A DNA stretch of 64,000 bases from BAIKAL-G1 sp943370385 (GTDB lineage Bacteria > Cyanobacteriota > Cyanobacteriia > PCC-6307 > Cyanobiaceae), in NCBI GenBank assembly GCA_943370385.1, contig CALRQT020000002.1:1-64000 (forward strand), written 5' to 3'. Under the pieces are notes generated by a model. That model searched no databases, was not told the origin of the DNA, and saw only the letters and a program-made list of their open reading frames with translations. Shown piece after piece: positions 1 through 11,500 of the stretch (the first letter of the stretch is position 1; every line of letters begins with the position of its first letter). Position numbers and translations under genes: made by a program.

Positions 1-184
1 GTCGATCAAACAGGCGCTCGTGGAGCTTGAGCTGGCCGCCAGTGGAGAGGCCAAGAAAGAGGAGACGATTGGCCCTGTAGGTGGAAAACGCTAGGGAGAG
101 CTGGTGCTGCTGGAGCCAGGATGCGAGCAAAGGGGAGGCATCGATGCCCTTAACGGCGGTACGGGCTCCTGTGATCGAACTCAA
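1..184 (-). CDS. TIGR03032-family protein, N-terminal fragment cut by window edge
   Basis: The minus strand is open from an upstream TAA (next to base 198) to the window edge. It encodes a segment reading SWLQQHQLSLAFSTYRANRL and then LFLGLSTGGQLKLHERLFDR. This resembles the start of TIGR03032 (DUF4915-like) proteins, where a short leader is followed by an 'x(A/F)(S/T)TYQxxRLxxLG' strand. No ATG is available in frame. The first usable start is a TTG at 184-182, with no clear ribosome binding site. The gene may therefore use a TTG start or be a 5'-damaged copy. Function of the family is not established; members look like beta-propeller proteins. The family call is from memory of the motif. Confidence 0.5.
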   Translation of the reverse strand, partial: MSSITGARTAVKGIDASPLLASWLQQHQLSLAFSTYRANRLLFLGLSTGGQLKLHERLFDR

Positions 185-763
185 GGCAACGAGATGTTGA
201 TCAATAGATTATGCAGGATTGCTATAGGGCCGGGCAACTGTTTTCCTCCAGGTGGCATTCCATTCGCCTGTTGGGTTTGAATGCCGTGGCCTGGTCTGCT
301 TCATTCAAACCCCATAGTGGAGTGGATTTTGGCTCTGCGCAGCGGCATTTGGCTTCTGTGGTAGACGGTTGATGGGTTTGATCTAGGGATGGGCCTTGAC
401 AGGATGGTGGGTAAGGTGGGCTGGATTGGGATTGATTGCTGCTTGTGACGACAGCGCAGGGGTTGCTATCACCTTGGTGATCATTGCCACTGATGTTGTT
501 CTTAGGGGCATTGGCGGCTGCCTCGGTGAGTGATCCAAGCCCCGCATGGGTAGGTGATTAGGTTCTTGACTCATTGTCAGGAAGCCTATGGAATTGGAGG
601 GAACCAACCTCGTTGATGCGCTGAGGACTGCTGGATGAGGTTGTCTGGCGGTTGATAGCAGAATGCCGAATTAATTGCTGGCACTGGAAGACATTAGGGA
701 CAGGACGTTTGGCAACCAGTTCCATCTGTATAAGCGGTATCGGGATGGAAGTTTTGGGCATAC
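185..763. other. intergenic stretch without a supported gene
   Basis: About 580 bases between the TIGR03032-like start and the stop of the first giant gene. Short reading frames exist on both strands but none has recognisable family motifs or a plausible start. The only structure I see is the inverted repeat at 273-312. Confidence 0.5.
273..312. repeat. perfect 11-bp inverted repeat, 18-nt loop
   Basis: GGGTTTGAATG at 273-283 is exactly mirrored by CATTCAAACCC at 302-312. There is no T-run on either side, so it is not a typical intrinsic terminator. It lies between the TIGR03032-like gene and the end of the first giant gene. It could be an operator for the former or a transcript-end hairpin for the latter. 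Confidence 0.4.
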
Positions 764-3700
764 TTACGCCACACTCACCCTAATTTTGGTGTCATTGAAG
801 TCCCAATCGGAGCCCTGGCTGGCGAGGAGATCCTCAAATCCAAAGGTGTTGGTACCCAGGAGCTTGACGTGCTGACGGCCATCGCTGGCGGTGCTTGCGC
901 CAAAGGTGAGTACCTCACCGCCCTGGGTGATCATCACGGGGGCGTAGTACCCAGCGGCACTGCTGTCTAGGGCCCAGCTAATGCTTTGTCTGGATTGGCC
1001 ATGGCGGTGGCTGGTGCTGCTGCCTTGGTAGGGATCAACGAACTGGCTGAGGATGGCATTGCGGAAGGCGGCGCCATCATTTTGGGAGACACCGTTCACT
1101 TGATAGGTGGTGCCCGTAAGGGGATCGAGTTTGACGAAGCCAAAGCGGTTGCGCAGGCCGCAATCGGTGGAGATATCGAGGGTGAGGGTGATGCCGGTTG
1201 CGGCGATGCTGGTGAGATCGAGGATCGCATCGCTGCTTTCCAGTTGTTTGCGGGCAATCGCCAGGCTGGCCGGAGAGGAGGCAGCGATCGAGCTGCTGAT
1301 GTCCAGCATGAGGTCGGTGTAGCTGCCATTGCGATCGGCATCGAGGCCCAGGCTGTAGCCGGTGGGGGTGCTGGCAATGCTGAGGGCGGGGTTGTTGCTG
1401 GAATTGCCAGCGCCATCGCTGGAGCGGAAGCTGAGGGTGCTGCCAGCGGCCAGATAAATCACCTGGCTGCCTGTGGGGCCCGAGCCGAGGGTTGCACCGA
1501 TGGCGCCTATGGGTTGGCCGTTGTTATACATCTCCAAATTGCTTTGGCTGGAGGAGCTGAAGGAGGACACAGTCAGGGAGATCCAAAGACCGGTGCCTTC
1601 GACCCCATCTACGGTGAGACCTTTGCCATCACCACTGATCTCCAGGGTGGGGGGTTTGGAAAGGGTTGTAAAGCCAATCGGGTCATCGATGCGACCATTC
1701 ACGTCTTCATCGAAATCGCCCAGTTCGCCATCTTTGAGATAGAGGCGGGCACCATCAATGCTGCGATTGCCATCGCGATCGAGCAGCATGCCGCCAAGGC
1801 CGGTTAGCGGGTCATAGTCAAAGAGATAGTATTCGATGCTGTTATTTTGAGCTTTTCGGGTTTTGTAGAGGGCATTCCAGCTGCCGCCTGAGGCTGAGGT
1901 ATTTTCGGGGAAATAAATATCAATTTCTTGAATTGTTGACTGAAATACTGCGATGGCATTATTCCTGATTTGCGCAACATCAAGGCCTCTGACGTCGCCA
2001 GTTGTGGTCACGGTCGGTGTGACCGTAAAGTTGATTAGATCTGAGGCACTGGCAACACTGTTAGTAGTGCCGGGATTGGTTGTGCTAACACTGAGCTGGA
2101 GACCGTTGATGGCGTTGGAATCGCCAGTTAATTTGTCAAAGAACAAGAGGGTATTGGCAACGACGCTGCCGCTGTTGTTGGGGGCAGTGTGCTGGTTTAA
2201 AACGACTGTCTTAAGGGCTAAGCTGCTGGGCCCATGCGGCGAGGCAAATGTCGTTACAGCAGATTGCAGGTCATCCATAATATTGTCGCCATTGATATCT
2301 TTGCCACGCTCGTAGTCGGGATCGGCACCATTTTGACCCAGGCTGGTGTTATTCGTACTGGTGTTGATTGTTAGGGTTCCATTGGCGGCCAGGGAGCCGC
2401 TGCTGCCAGGTAGAGCCAAGGTGAGAATGGCATCGGTGCCTGCAGCATCTTTGAGGGTGCCTCCATTTAAATCCAGCGCATTAGGGGAGGATTGGTCGAG
2501 ATCGGCGGAGCTATCGCCAATCTGCACGGTGTAGGTGAAGGTGAGGGTGTCGTTCGTAATTGATGTTGTGCTCAAGCCTGTGAAGGTGGCAAATCGATCA
2601 ATGCTGCCGGTTTCTAGGCGCAGCCTTGGAGAGCCGGTGAGAACGAGTCCCTTTGTGAACTGCACTTCAACGCTGATGGTGTCACCGACCCCGTACGTTC
2701 CATTTGGTTTGGTTGATGTAACAGGGGCTACGTAGGTAACGGCGGTATTTTGAAAGAAAAGAGTATTGCCGTCTCGATTGCCAATGAAGAGATCAAGATC
2801 GCCATCCCCATCGATATCGGTCAATACTGGGCTAGCATTATAATCGACATTGGTGATCCCAAAGGGATTTGTGGTAACATATTCGTATGCGGGAGCGGTG
2901 GAGCCTGGGGCTGCGGTATTTTTGAAATAGACGGTATTGCCATAAGAATTGCCGATGAAGAGATCAAGATCGCCATCCCCATCGATATCGGTAAACACTG
3001 GACTAGCGTCATCTCCGATATCGGTGATCCCAAAGGGTGAGCCTGAGGGGGCGGCAAAAGCAGCTGGATACCCTCCCGGCAATGCAAGGGTGCCTGCAGG
3101 GCCTCTCGTGTCAATGATGATCTGTGCATTGCTTGCAAGAGATCCTGTGCTACCCGGTTCAGCTAATTCTAGAAGGGCATTGTTGCCAGCGGCATCTTTT
3201 ATCGTGCCGCCATTAAGAGTAAGTGCAGAACTGGAGAGCTGATCGAGATCAGCTGAGGTATCACCTGCTTGAACGGTGTATTCGAAGAAGAGGGTATTGC
3301 TACCCGTACCTGAGGAATAGGTGGCGTAGCGATCTGTACTACCCGTTTCTAGTTGCATCCTGGGAGTGCCGCCGGTGATGTCAACCAGCACGGCTTCTGA
3401 GAAGCCAATGGTGATGGTGATAACGGAACCGATGCCATAGCTGCCGTTAGGGGTAGTAGCAGTGACTGGTGCTACGGGTGTGGCGGCGGTGTTAGTGAAC
3501 AGAAGCGTATCGCCGTAGTGATTACCGATAAAGAGATCAAGATCACCATCGCCGTCGATATCAGCCACGGTTGGATTGGCGTAGTAGCTAACATCTGTTA
3601 TGCCAAAGGGATTTGTTGTTGCAGTGCTGTAGGCAGGAACAGTTGCACCTGGGCTGGCGGTATTAGTGAACAGCAGGGTGTTGCCGTAGCCATTACCAAT

Positions 3701-6700
3701 AAAGAGATCAAGATCACCGTCGCCGTCGATATCAGCAAAGGTTGGGCTAGCGAAGGAGCCAACATCTGTTATGTCAAAGGGATTTGTTGTTGCAGCGCTG
3801 TAGGCAGGAGCGGTGGCACCTGCGCTGGCGGTATTAGTGAACAGCAACGTGTTACCGTCCATTTCTCCGATAATGAGATCAAGATCGCCATCGTCGTCGA
3901 TATCAACCAAGGACGGGTTGACGCGGTAGCCGACAAATGTGATCCCGAAAGGATTGGTGGATGGTGCGCTGTAGGCAGGAGCGGTGGCACCTGAGCTGGC
4001 GGTATTGCGGAACAGCAGGGTGTCACTGCCATGGTTGCCGATAAAGAGATCAAGATCGCCGTCAGCGTCGATATCACCAAAGGTTAGGCTGGGACACTGG
4101 CCAACATTTGTTATGCCAAAAGGATTAGTTGTTGCAGCGCTGTAGGCAGGAGCGGTGGCACCTAAGCTGGCGGTATTCGTGAACAGCAGGGTGTTGCCGT
4201 CCAAATTGCCGATAAAGAGATCAAGATCACCGTCGGCGTCGATATCAGCAAGGGTTGGGTTGGCGTAGCCGCCACCGCCAACATTTGTTATGCCAAAGGG
4301 ATTAGTGGATGGTGCTCTGTACGCGGGAGTTGTGGCGTAGCTGCCAAGCGAGCCGGTGGGTGGTACACCATCAACCACCAACTGGGCATTGTCACTAAGC
4401 GAGCCAGCCGATCCAGGGGTAGCGAGGGTGATGACGGCATCATTGCCTGCGGCATCTCTGAGGATTGCGCCGCCTAGTTCCAGCGCATTAGGGGAGGATT
4501 GGTCGAGATCGGCGGAGCTATCGCCAATCTGCACGGTGTAGGTGAAGGTGAGGGTGTCGTTCGTAATGGCTGTTGTGCTCAAGCCTGTGAAAGTGGCAAA
4601 TTGATCAATGCTGCCGGTTTCTAGGCGCAGCCTTGGCGAGCCGGTGAGAACGAGGCCGTCTGTGAACTGAACCTCAATTGTGATTGTCTTGCCTACTCCA
4701 TAGGTGCCGTTGGCTGTTGTGGAGCGCATAGCCAATACATAGGGGGCAGCGCTATCAACGCTGTAGTTGCCACTGGTAATAGAAGCGCTGCCGGCATTGC
4801 CTGCGGTATCGGTGATACCGCTGTAATCCAGCGTGATGATATTGGTGGAGTCGGTGGTGCTGCCGCTGGGAGTAAGAGTGGCAGTCCAGGTGATGCCGCC
4901 ATCACCGCTCGACAGGTTGGAGAGTGATGCGCTAGGGGTAATAAAATCGGCAATTGTGAAACCGTTTACCACTTCGGTGAAGGTGATGGTGACTGTGGCG
5001 TTGTCGCCGATGCATAGGGCGGTGTCGCTGATGGTGATGGCGGAGGCCAAGCTGGGCCGCACCATGTCGATGGCGTAGTTGTTGGAGTTCTGGGTGCCGA
5101 TGCCTGTGATCGAGCCGCTAATGCTGGTCACGCCAGACATGTCCAAAGTGATTACGTTAGTTGCATCGGTTACGCTAGCGCTCGGCGTGAACGTGGCGGT
5201 CCAGGTGACGCCGCCGTCGCTGGAGCTGACATCGCTGATTGTGCCGTTTGCGATGGTCAAGTCGGCATTCGTGAACCCGGTCACCGCTTCGCTAAAAGTG
5301 AAGGTCACAAGCGATGTTTCGCCGATGCAAAGTGCCATCTCAGCTACCGTCACGCCGGCGGTGGGCTGAATGGTCACCATGGAGATTGCGTAGTTATTCG
5401 AGTCCGTGGATCCGCTGCCTGTGTTATCGGCGAAATCAGTCACCCCGCTCATGGCTACGTTGATCAGGTTGGTCGCATCCGTGACACTGTTGGTTGGAGT
5501 AAGCGTGGCCGTCCATGTGATGCCTCCATCGCTGGAGCTAACACTGCTGAGTGTGCCGTTTGAGAGGGTCAAGTCGGCATTCGTGAACCCGGTCACCGCC
5601 TCGCTGAACGTGAAGGTTACGAGAGAGGTTTCGCCTAACGTCAGGAGGTTGTCTGCTACCAAGATGGTGCCAGTGGGCCGCACCGTATCCACCGCATAGT
5701 TGCCGGTGGTGGCGGTGCTGAGGCCTGCGTTGCCTGCTGCATCGGCGATGCCGGTGTAGTCCAGCGTGATGATGTTGCTGGTCGCAGTGGTGCTGGCGCT
5801 GGGGGTGAGCGTGGCCGTCCAGGTGATGCCGCCGTTACTGCTGCTCAGGCTGGAGAGCGTGGCATTGGGAGCGTTCAGGTCAGCGATCGTGAAGCCAGTC
5901 ACCGCCTCGGAGAAGGAGAAAGTGACGGTGGCCGTGTCGCCGATGCGCAAGTCCGTGTCGCTGATGGTGATGGCGGAGGCCAAGGCGGGCCGCACCGTGT
6001 CGATCGCGTAGTTGCCGGAGTTCGTGGTGCCGCTGCCAACATTGCCGGCGGCATCGGTCACGCCGGTGTTGTCCAGCGTGATGACGTTGCTCGCACCGGT
6101 GACGCCGTTGCTGGGGGTGAACGTGGCTGTCCAGGTGGTGCCGCCGTCGCTGGAGCTGACGCTGCCCAGGGTGCCGTTGGCGATGGTCAGGTCGGCGTTG
6201 GAGAAGCCAGTCACTACCTCGCTGAACGTGAAGGTCACGACAGAGGTGTCGCCGACGCGCAGCGCGGTGTCGTTCAGCGAGATTGTGGCCGTGGGCCGCT
6301 GCGTGTCGATGGTGAAGTTGTTGGAGTTGGTGGGCCCGCTGCCGGCGTTCGACGTGGCCATGCTGGTCACGCCCGTCATGTCCACGCTGATCACGTTGGT
6401 CGTGTCGGTGACACCCGCTGTAGGGGTGTAGGTGGCTGTCCAGGTGACGCCGCCGTCGCTGGAGCTCACATTGCTGAGTGTGCCGTTTGCGATGGTCAAG
6501 TCGGCATTCGTGAAGCCGGTCACCGCCTCGCTGAATGTGAAGGTCACCCCAGAGGTTTGGCCGACCCTGAGTGCCGTGCTAGCCACGGTTACATTTAAGG
6601 TGGGCTTTACGAATGCCGGGGAGATGTTGATGTCGTCGATCTCCACCGTCGAGGTGGCGCTGAACACCAGTCGAATCTCGTCCACGTTGTCGAATGCGGA

Positions 6701-8389
6701 GCCGAATGTCAGCAAGCCATGGCTGCCGACGCCATCCGTCGTGCCACCCAAGGTGTAGGTGATGTTGCCAGCGCTGTCGCTCGTGGTCAGGTCCACCACC
6801 TCGCCGCTGACCACCTGCGCGTTGTCACGCCAACCCAACACCGTGACGGACATGCTGCCGCCATCGGCGGATCCCAGGCTAAACGAATTCAGATCGAAGT
6901 TCGTTCCGTCTGCGGACCGGAATGCAAAGCTCCCTGTGTTGGTGACATTATTTATGCCAACGTTCCATAGGAATGACAGGTCGCCATTGTTGTCGGCCAG
7001 TTGTGCTTGCCCGAAGTCGTCTGCATTGATGATGGCAAAGTCCATGGCCGTGCCGCCAAGGCCAGAAAAGGTCCAGGTTCCCACCGTCTGGCTGGTGGCA
7101 GTCGTCCAAACGTTCTGCAACTCGCCATCGAAGTTCTGGTCGCTGACTGCTAGCAACACTACGTAGGAGCCCAATGCAGGGGGCAGGAAAGCGGTAGATG
7201 TCTGGACTCCGCCCCGCTGCGCTTCCAGCACCCAGTCGCCGCCGGCCGACGCAGCACCAGTGAGGTCGTCGGACGCCGCCACGTCTACACCAGTGGCCTG
7301 CGAGAGTTGATCTAGGAAAGCAACCCCCGCCTCACCGGCAGCCAGGTTGCAGCCGTAAAGCAGGAGGTCGCCGCCCGGGGCCAGGGCCTGGCCGATGCGA
7401 GCTAGTTTGTCACCATGAATAGCAATATTGTTGCTGTCAAGCCAAAGATTCCCTAGTTCCACGCTGCCAGGACGTCCATGGGAGACGATATGAACAGCCG
7501 TTATGCCGTTGTGTTCTGATAACCAGGAGGCAATCTGTTCTAGCCCATCCTTGGAGGCATCCAGGAGCACTTGCTGGATATCTGGACGGAGAGCCCCTAT
7601 CAGTGTGGGGGCGTCATCGACATCCGATGACAGAAACATGACCTCATGGTTTGCACCATCAGCGGTGAGAGCGGGCTGCTTGACTGGTGCAATTACCGTT
7701 TGAATACTGATGGAAGAGGGTTTGGCGGATGGCTTTAGGGAATCTATATCGTTATTTGTTGTTGGGGTGCTCAGAAGCTCGATGATTTGATTTTGGGAAT
7801 GAATGATTGCCTGTCCGCTAGGTGCGTACAGTTGATAGGGCGAAAGACGTGCTTCGGTGGGGAAGCTTGAGCTTGCTCGTAGGGTGGGATTGTCTCCATC
7901 CAGGGAATCGGTCCGCATGGCCTGGGCTGTCTTGGGTGAGCGAGTTCCGTTGCTGACTGGTATGGGCAACGGGTTTAGGCTGCTATCGATCGGAGATGTC
8001 AAGTTGACGATGCGAGCGGCTAGGGCATGGTCGAGTTCTTCCATGAGAACGGTCTCAATCTCAACGGTGGAGGCTGTCTCTAGCCAGGAACCGTTGAGCT
8101 GGATGCACTCGGCCGATTCTGCGGAAGCGCAAACGTAACTGGCTGGACTAACGCCGATTCCGTTGGCTTCCGAAATTGATAGGGCGATGGCATTGCCAGG
8201 GATGGCTTTGCTGGGTTGGAACGTCTCTTCGTCATTATTCAGTAATAGGGAGGCATTGCCTTTGTCCGTTGAGGGGGGGATTTCGAGATTGCCGGCTAAA
8301 AGAGCTAGGCGTTCATTTACTCGCCCGATGGCTTCTTGGAGATTGACTTGAAGACATCCTGATTGGGTTGTAATCGAGGAAATCATCAT
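764..8389 (-). CDS. giant exported repeat protein: DUF4347, Ig-like and FG-GAP repeats, DUF4114 C-terminus
   Basis: 2541 aa, start ATG-ATG (MMISS). Order seen: an N-terminal region with LNGSWLETAS and an EELDH motif (about 90-130); a DUF4347 domain (about 250-413; HIVSHGRPG, LLLYGCNLAAGEAG); a beta-rich stretch; six Ig-like repeats of about 100 aa (about 594-1210; 'VTFTFSEAVTGF', 'SSSDGGVTWTAT'); FG-GAP/VCBS-type calcium repeats (DIDxDGDLDLFIGN, seven copies, about 1350-1640 and 1780-1880); and a C-terminal module ending in a DUF4114-like domain (GFEDLLASQGSDWDFNDT). No Sec signal is visible, so type I-style export is an inference from the domain set. The likely role is a surface or secreted adhesin-like protein. 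The last 450 or so residues match the next gene, pointing to duplication. Confidence 0.85.
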   Translation of the reverse strand: MMISSITTQSGCLQVNLQEAIGRVNERLALLAGNLEIPPSTDKGNASLLLNNDEETFQPSKAIPGNAIALSISEANGIGVSPASYVCASAESAECIQLNGSWLETASTVEIETVLMEELDHALAARIVNLTSPIDSSLNPLPIPVSNGTRSPKTAQAMRTDSLDGDNPTLRASSSFPTEARLSPYQLYAPSGQAIIHSQNQIIELLSTPTTNNDIDSLKPSAKPSSISIQTVIAPVKQPALTADGANHEVMFLSSDVDDAPTLIGALRPDIQQVLLDASKDGLEQIASWLSEHNGITAVHIVSHGRPGSVELGNLWLDSNNIAIHGDKLARIGQALAPGGDLLLYGCNLAAGEAGVAFLDQLSQATGVDVAASDDLTGAASAGGDWVLEAQRGGVQTSTAFLPPALGSYVVLLAVSDQNFDGELQNVWTTATSQTVGTWTFSGLGGTAMDFAIINADDFGQAQLADNNGDLSFLWNVGINNVTNTGSFAFRSADGTNFDLNSFSLGSADGGSMSVTVLGWRDNAQVVSGEVVDLTTSDSAGNITYTLGGTTDGVGSHGLLTFGSAFDNVDEIRLVFSATSTVEIDDINISPAFVKPTLNVTVASTALRVGQTSGVTFTFSEAVTGFTNADLTIANGTLSNVSSSDGGVTWTATYTPTAGVTDTTNVISVDMTGVTSMATSNAGSGPTNSNNFTIDTQRPTATISLNDTALRVGDTSVVTFTFSEVVTGFSNADLTIANGTLGSVSSSDGGTTWTATFTPSNGVTGASNVITLDNTGVTDAAGNVGSGTTNSGNYAIDTVRPALASAITISDTDLRIGDTATVTFSFSEAVTGFTIADLNAPNATLSSLSSSNGGITWTATLTPSASTTATSNIITLDYTGIADAAGNAGLSTATTGNYAVDTVRPTGTILVADNLLTLGETSLVTFTFSEAVTGFTNADLTLSNGTLSSVSSSDGGITWTATLTPTNSVTDATNLINVAMSGVTDFADNTGSGSTDSNNYAISMVTIQPTAGVTVAEMALCIGETSLVTFTFSEAVTGFTNADLTIANGTISDVSSSDGGVTWTATFTPSASVTDATNVITLDMSGVTSISGSITGIGTQNSNNYAIDMVRPSLASAITISDTALCIGDNATVTITFTEVVNGFTIADFITPSASLSNLSSGDGGITWTATLTPSGSTTDSTNIITLDYSGITDTAGNAGSASITSGNYSVDSAAPYVLAMRSTTANGTYGVGKTITIEVQFTDGLVLTGSPRLRLETGSIDQFATFTGLSTTAITNDTLTFTYTVQIGDSSADLDQSSPNALELGGAILRDAAGNDAVITLATPGSAGSLSDNAQLVVDGVPPTGSLGSYATTPAYRAPSTNPFGITNVGGGGYANPTLADIDADGDLDLFIGNLDGNTLLFTNTASLGATAPAYSAATTNPFGITNVGQCPSLTFGDIDADGDLDLFIGNHGSDTLLFRNTASSGATAPAYSAPSTNPFGITFVGYRVNPSLVDIDDDGDLDLIIGEMDGNTLLFTNTASAGATAPAYSAATTNPFDITDVGSFASPTFADIDGDGDLDLFIGNGYGNTLLFTNTASPGATVPAYSTATTNPFGITDVSYYANPTVADIDGDGDLDLFIGNHYGDTLLFTNTAATPVAPVTATTPNGSYGIGSVITITIGFSEAVLVDITGGTPRMQLETGSTDRYATYSSGTGSNTLFFEYTVQAGDTSADLDQLSSSALTLNGGTIKDAAGNNALLELAEPGSTGSLASNAQIIIDTRGPAGTLALPGGYPAAFAAPSGSPFGITDIGDDASPVFTDIDGDGDLDLFIGNSYGNTVYFKNTAAPGSTAPAYEYVTTNPFGITNVDYNASPVLTDIDGDGDLDLFIGNRDGNTLFFQNTAVTYVAPVTSTKPNGTYGVGDTISVEVQFTKGLVLTGSPRLRLETGSIDRFATFTGLSTTSITNDTLTFTYTVQIGDSSADLDQSSPNALDLNGGTLKDAAGTDAILTLALPGSSGSLAANGTLTINTSTNNTSLGQNGADPDYERGKDINGDNIMDDLQSAVTTFASPHGPSSLALKTVVLNQHTAPNNSGSVVANTLLFFDKLTGDSNAINGLQLSVSTTNPGTTNSVASASDLINFTVTPTVTTTGDVRGLDVAQIRNNAIAVFQSTIQEIDIYFPENTSASGGSWNALYKTRKAQNNSIEYYLFDYDPLTGLGGMLLDRDGNRSIDGARLYLKDGELGDFDEDVNGRIDDPIGFTTLSKPPTLEISGDGKGLTVDGVEGTGLWISLTVSSFSSSSQSNLEMYNNGQPIGAIGATLGSGPTGSQVIYLAAGSTLSFRSSDGAGNSSNNPALSIASTPTGYSLGLDADRNGSYTDLMLDISSSIAASSPASLAIARKQLESSDAILDLTSIAATGITLTLDISTDCGLRNRFGFVKLDPLTGTTYQVNGVSQNDGAAFRNAILSQFVDPYQGSSTSHRHGQSRQSISWALDSSAAGYYAPVMITQGGEVLTFGASTASDGRQHVKLLGTNTFGFEDLLASQGSDWDFNDTKIRVSVA

Positions 8390-8509
8390 CCTACGGTTAT
8401 GCGATTAATTGCATGATTTTAGCACGGCGCTTGGGGACTGGTAGTTTTTTGAAAATTTTTTTTGGCCAGTCGTTTGCCTGGCGAGGGGCTCCCAGCGGCA
8501 GGTCCACCC

Positions 8510-11500
8510 TTATGCCGAAACACTCACCCTTATTTTGGTGTCATTGAAGTCCCAATCGGAGCCCTGGCTGGCGAGGAGATCCTCAAAGCCAAAGGTGTTG
8601 GTGCCTAGCAGTTTGACGTGTTGGCGGCCATCGCTGGCGGTGGTGGCGCCAAAGGTGAAGACTTCACCAGCCTGGGTAATCATCACCGGAGCATAGTAGC
8701 CGGATTGGCTGCTGGCTAGATCCCAAGATATGCTTTGCAGGGATTGGCCAAACTTATGGCTGCTGCCGCCAGTTTGTTGGTAGGGATTGATGAACTGGCT
8801 GCGAATCGCATCACGGAAGGAGGCGTTGTCCTGGGACACGCCATTCACCTGATAGGTGGAGCCCGTGAGCGGATCCAGCTTGACAAAGCCAAACTGATTG
8901 CGCAGGGCGCAATCAGTTGAAATCAGTAAGGTCAGGGTGATGCCGGTTGGCGCAATGCTGGTGAGATCGAGAATGGCATCACTACTGCTCAGCTGTTTGC
9001 GGGCCAGGGCAATGCTGGCAGGGGACGTGGCCGCAATCGAGCTGCTGAGATCCAGTAGCAAATCGGTGTAGATTCCATTGCGATCTCCATCCAGACCCAC
9101 CTTGAACCCATTGGTTGTTTGGGTGAGTTGAATGGCTGGATCGAGGCTGGTTTGGCCTGCCCCATCGATAGTTCTGAATCGCAGTTCTGATCCAGAGGCA
9201 AGATAGACCTGCTGCACGCCATTAGGTCCCGAACCTAGGGTGGCACCAATGGCGCCCAAAGCGCGATCAATACCATCCCTACGGCTATATAGTTCCAAAG
9301 TGTTTTGAGACAGGCTATTGAGGCTTTGCACGGCAAGGCTAATCCATAGACCTGTACCCGGCGCACCACTTACGATAAGAGCCTTTTTATCATCCATGAG
9401 TTGGAGGTTGGGCACACTGGCTAGGGAGGAGAAACCAATGGGATCGTCGATTTTTCCATCGACTGTTTCATCGTAATCACCTTGGCTGCCATCCTTGAGG
9501 TAGAGGGTGGCCCCATCAACTCTGCCGTTGCCATCGCGATCTAGCAAAATACCGCCCAGGCCTGTAGAAGGGTCGTAATTAAAGAGGAAATAACTTCCAT
9601 CTTTCTTCTTTTTGTACATTGCATTCCAGCCTAGGGAATCCTGGATCAAGCCAGTGTCTTCGTCAAAGTAGAGGTCAACTTGTTGAATCGTTTGGCCAAA
9701 TGCCGCATTGATTGCCGAGGTCGATAGGGGCTGGCTACTTGGGCCAATGGCTGTGGCTTGAGGTTTGACGGTGAAACTGACGAGGTCCGAAACCGCGGCC
9801 ACGGTGGTTTGAGACGCCTGGATTAAGCTTGAAATAGCCTGCCTGGCGGCGTGGTCAGTCGTTGCGCCCTTGAATTGAATGCTATTGGCAACGGTATAGG
9901 GTTGTCCAGTTAGCGGATCGATCAGGATTGCGCTGGCCTGCTGTTTGCTAACTAGGCATGCCGTGCCATTGTTGCTGGTGGCAAAGGTGGCGACATGGGC
10001 TTGCTGATCATCTGTGGTGCCATCATGATTGCGATCTTCCTGGGATTCAAAAGCTGGGTTGGCGCCATCGGCACTCGCTAGGGCGGCATCGATGGTCAAC
10101 ACCAGGTTTGATCCCGTGGTTGCTGGATTACCAGCCGAATCTGAATAGCTGCCAGCCGATACCGAGATCGTTGCAGATGGGCTCTGGTCGTCCTCATTGG
10201 GGATGAAGATTGCGGTTCGCGTCGTCCCTGAGCTGTTGATCGCCGACAAGCTGCCGCCAGAGACAATTACATCACCGCTTATGCCATTCCAGCTGAAACT
10301 ACTGCCTGGATCTTCTGTGAACACAAACGAAACTATCGAGGCTTGGCCTGCTACCAGCGAGAGAGTATCGCTGCTAATCACAAGTGATGGGGCTTCTAGA
10401 TCCAGCACATATGTCGCCACGCCACTGACGCTACTGCTATTGCCAGCTTCATCTGTTACCTTAAAGGCCAATGAGTTGCTGCCTGATAGGGCAACTCCAC
10501 TCCAGTACACTGCCGTTCCGTTGACTTGATTGCTGATGTTAGCCCAGTTCAATCCATTATCTAGGGAGCCATAGAGTTGATCGCCCAGGGCCAATTCAGC
10601 GCTTAAGTATGCGCTGATTGTTTGCTCTGCACTGGTTGTGATCAAGTCTGTGGCATCCGTGCCGGTGTCTGCACTCAGGCCGATTCCAGAGATCTTGATG
10701 GTTGGGGGCTTAGTGTCAATGGTGATGGAGTGGGCTGATGATGTTCCTGTGTTTCCCCCCTGGTCCGTAATCGACGCCGTGATGGCGTAAACGCCATCTG
10801 ACAGGGACGTGGCAGTTAAGGCTTTTTCCCCTTGTCTAATGTCTTCTGTGGTTAGGACTGCTGATCCAATCATGGTGTGATCGGCCATGAGCGTTAGTTT
10901 GTCGCCGGCCACAATGGCGCTGCCATCAAGAGCCGTACTGTTGAAATGGACGGTGATTGCTGGCGTGTTGTCATTGGTGATGCTGACTAGCTCCAGGGTT
11001 GGGCTTGCTGGAGCGACGGTATCGAGCACCGAGGCCTGGGCTTGCGAGACAGCGGATAAATTGTTGGCGCTCCCAATTGCTGCAGATGCGTTTTCGATGG
11101 CCGCCGTGGATGTCACGGCATCGCCCAAGAGCGCGGATAGGGTTTCTGAACTAGCTAAGTCAACGGTTGCGGCAGCTCCCACCTGGGTTGCCAGGTTGGC
11201 GATGAAAGTTGCCCCTGCACCGGCACTGTCTGCATTGGCTAGGGCTGTAATCGTGGCGATCTGGGCCGCTGCTTTTTGGGCCGCCAAGGCAAGGCTTGCG
11301 CTGGCCGCATCACCCTCACCAGAGGTCGCAGCTGCATAGGCGGCGATCGGATCGTAATTGAGCAGACTTTCCCCATTAGTGATGGTTAGTCCCATACTGT
11401 TCGCCACCGAGATTGCTGCAGCCTCTGGGCTCACGTCGGTGGCGGCAACTACTGCTTGAACCAAGGTGGTCAAGGGGTTGATGGTGCTAGAGCCAGATGG

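Noticed and set aside
2750..4330. Regularly spaced near-identical direct repeats that might suggest a CRISPR array or satellite
   Set aside because: They are coding FG-GAP repeats in one continuous frame; unit length and divergence follow the protein repeat, and there are no unique spacers.
986..8351. Many plus-strand open frames (up to 273 codons) opposite the first giant gene
   Set aside because: They mirror repeat DNA in the antisense frame, have odd compositions such as Ile/Ala runs, and show no family motifs.
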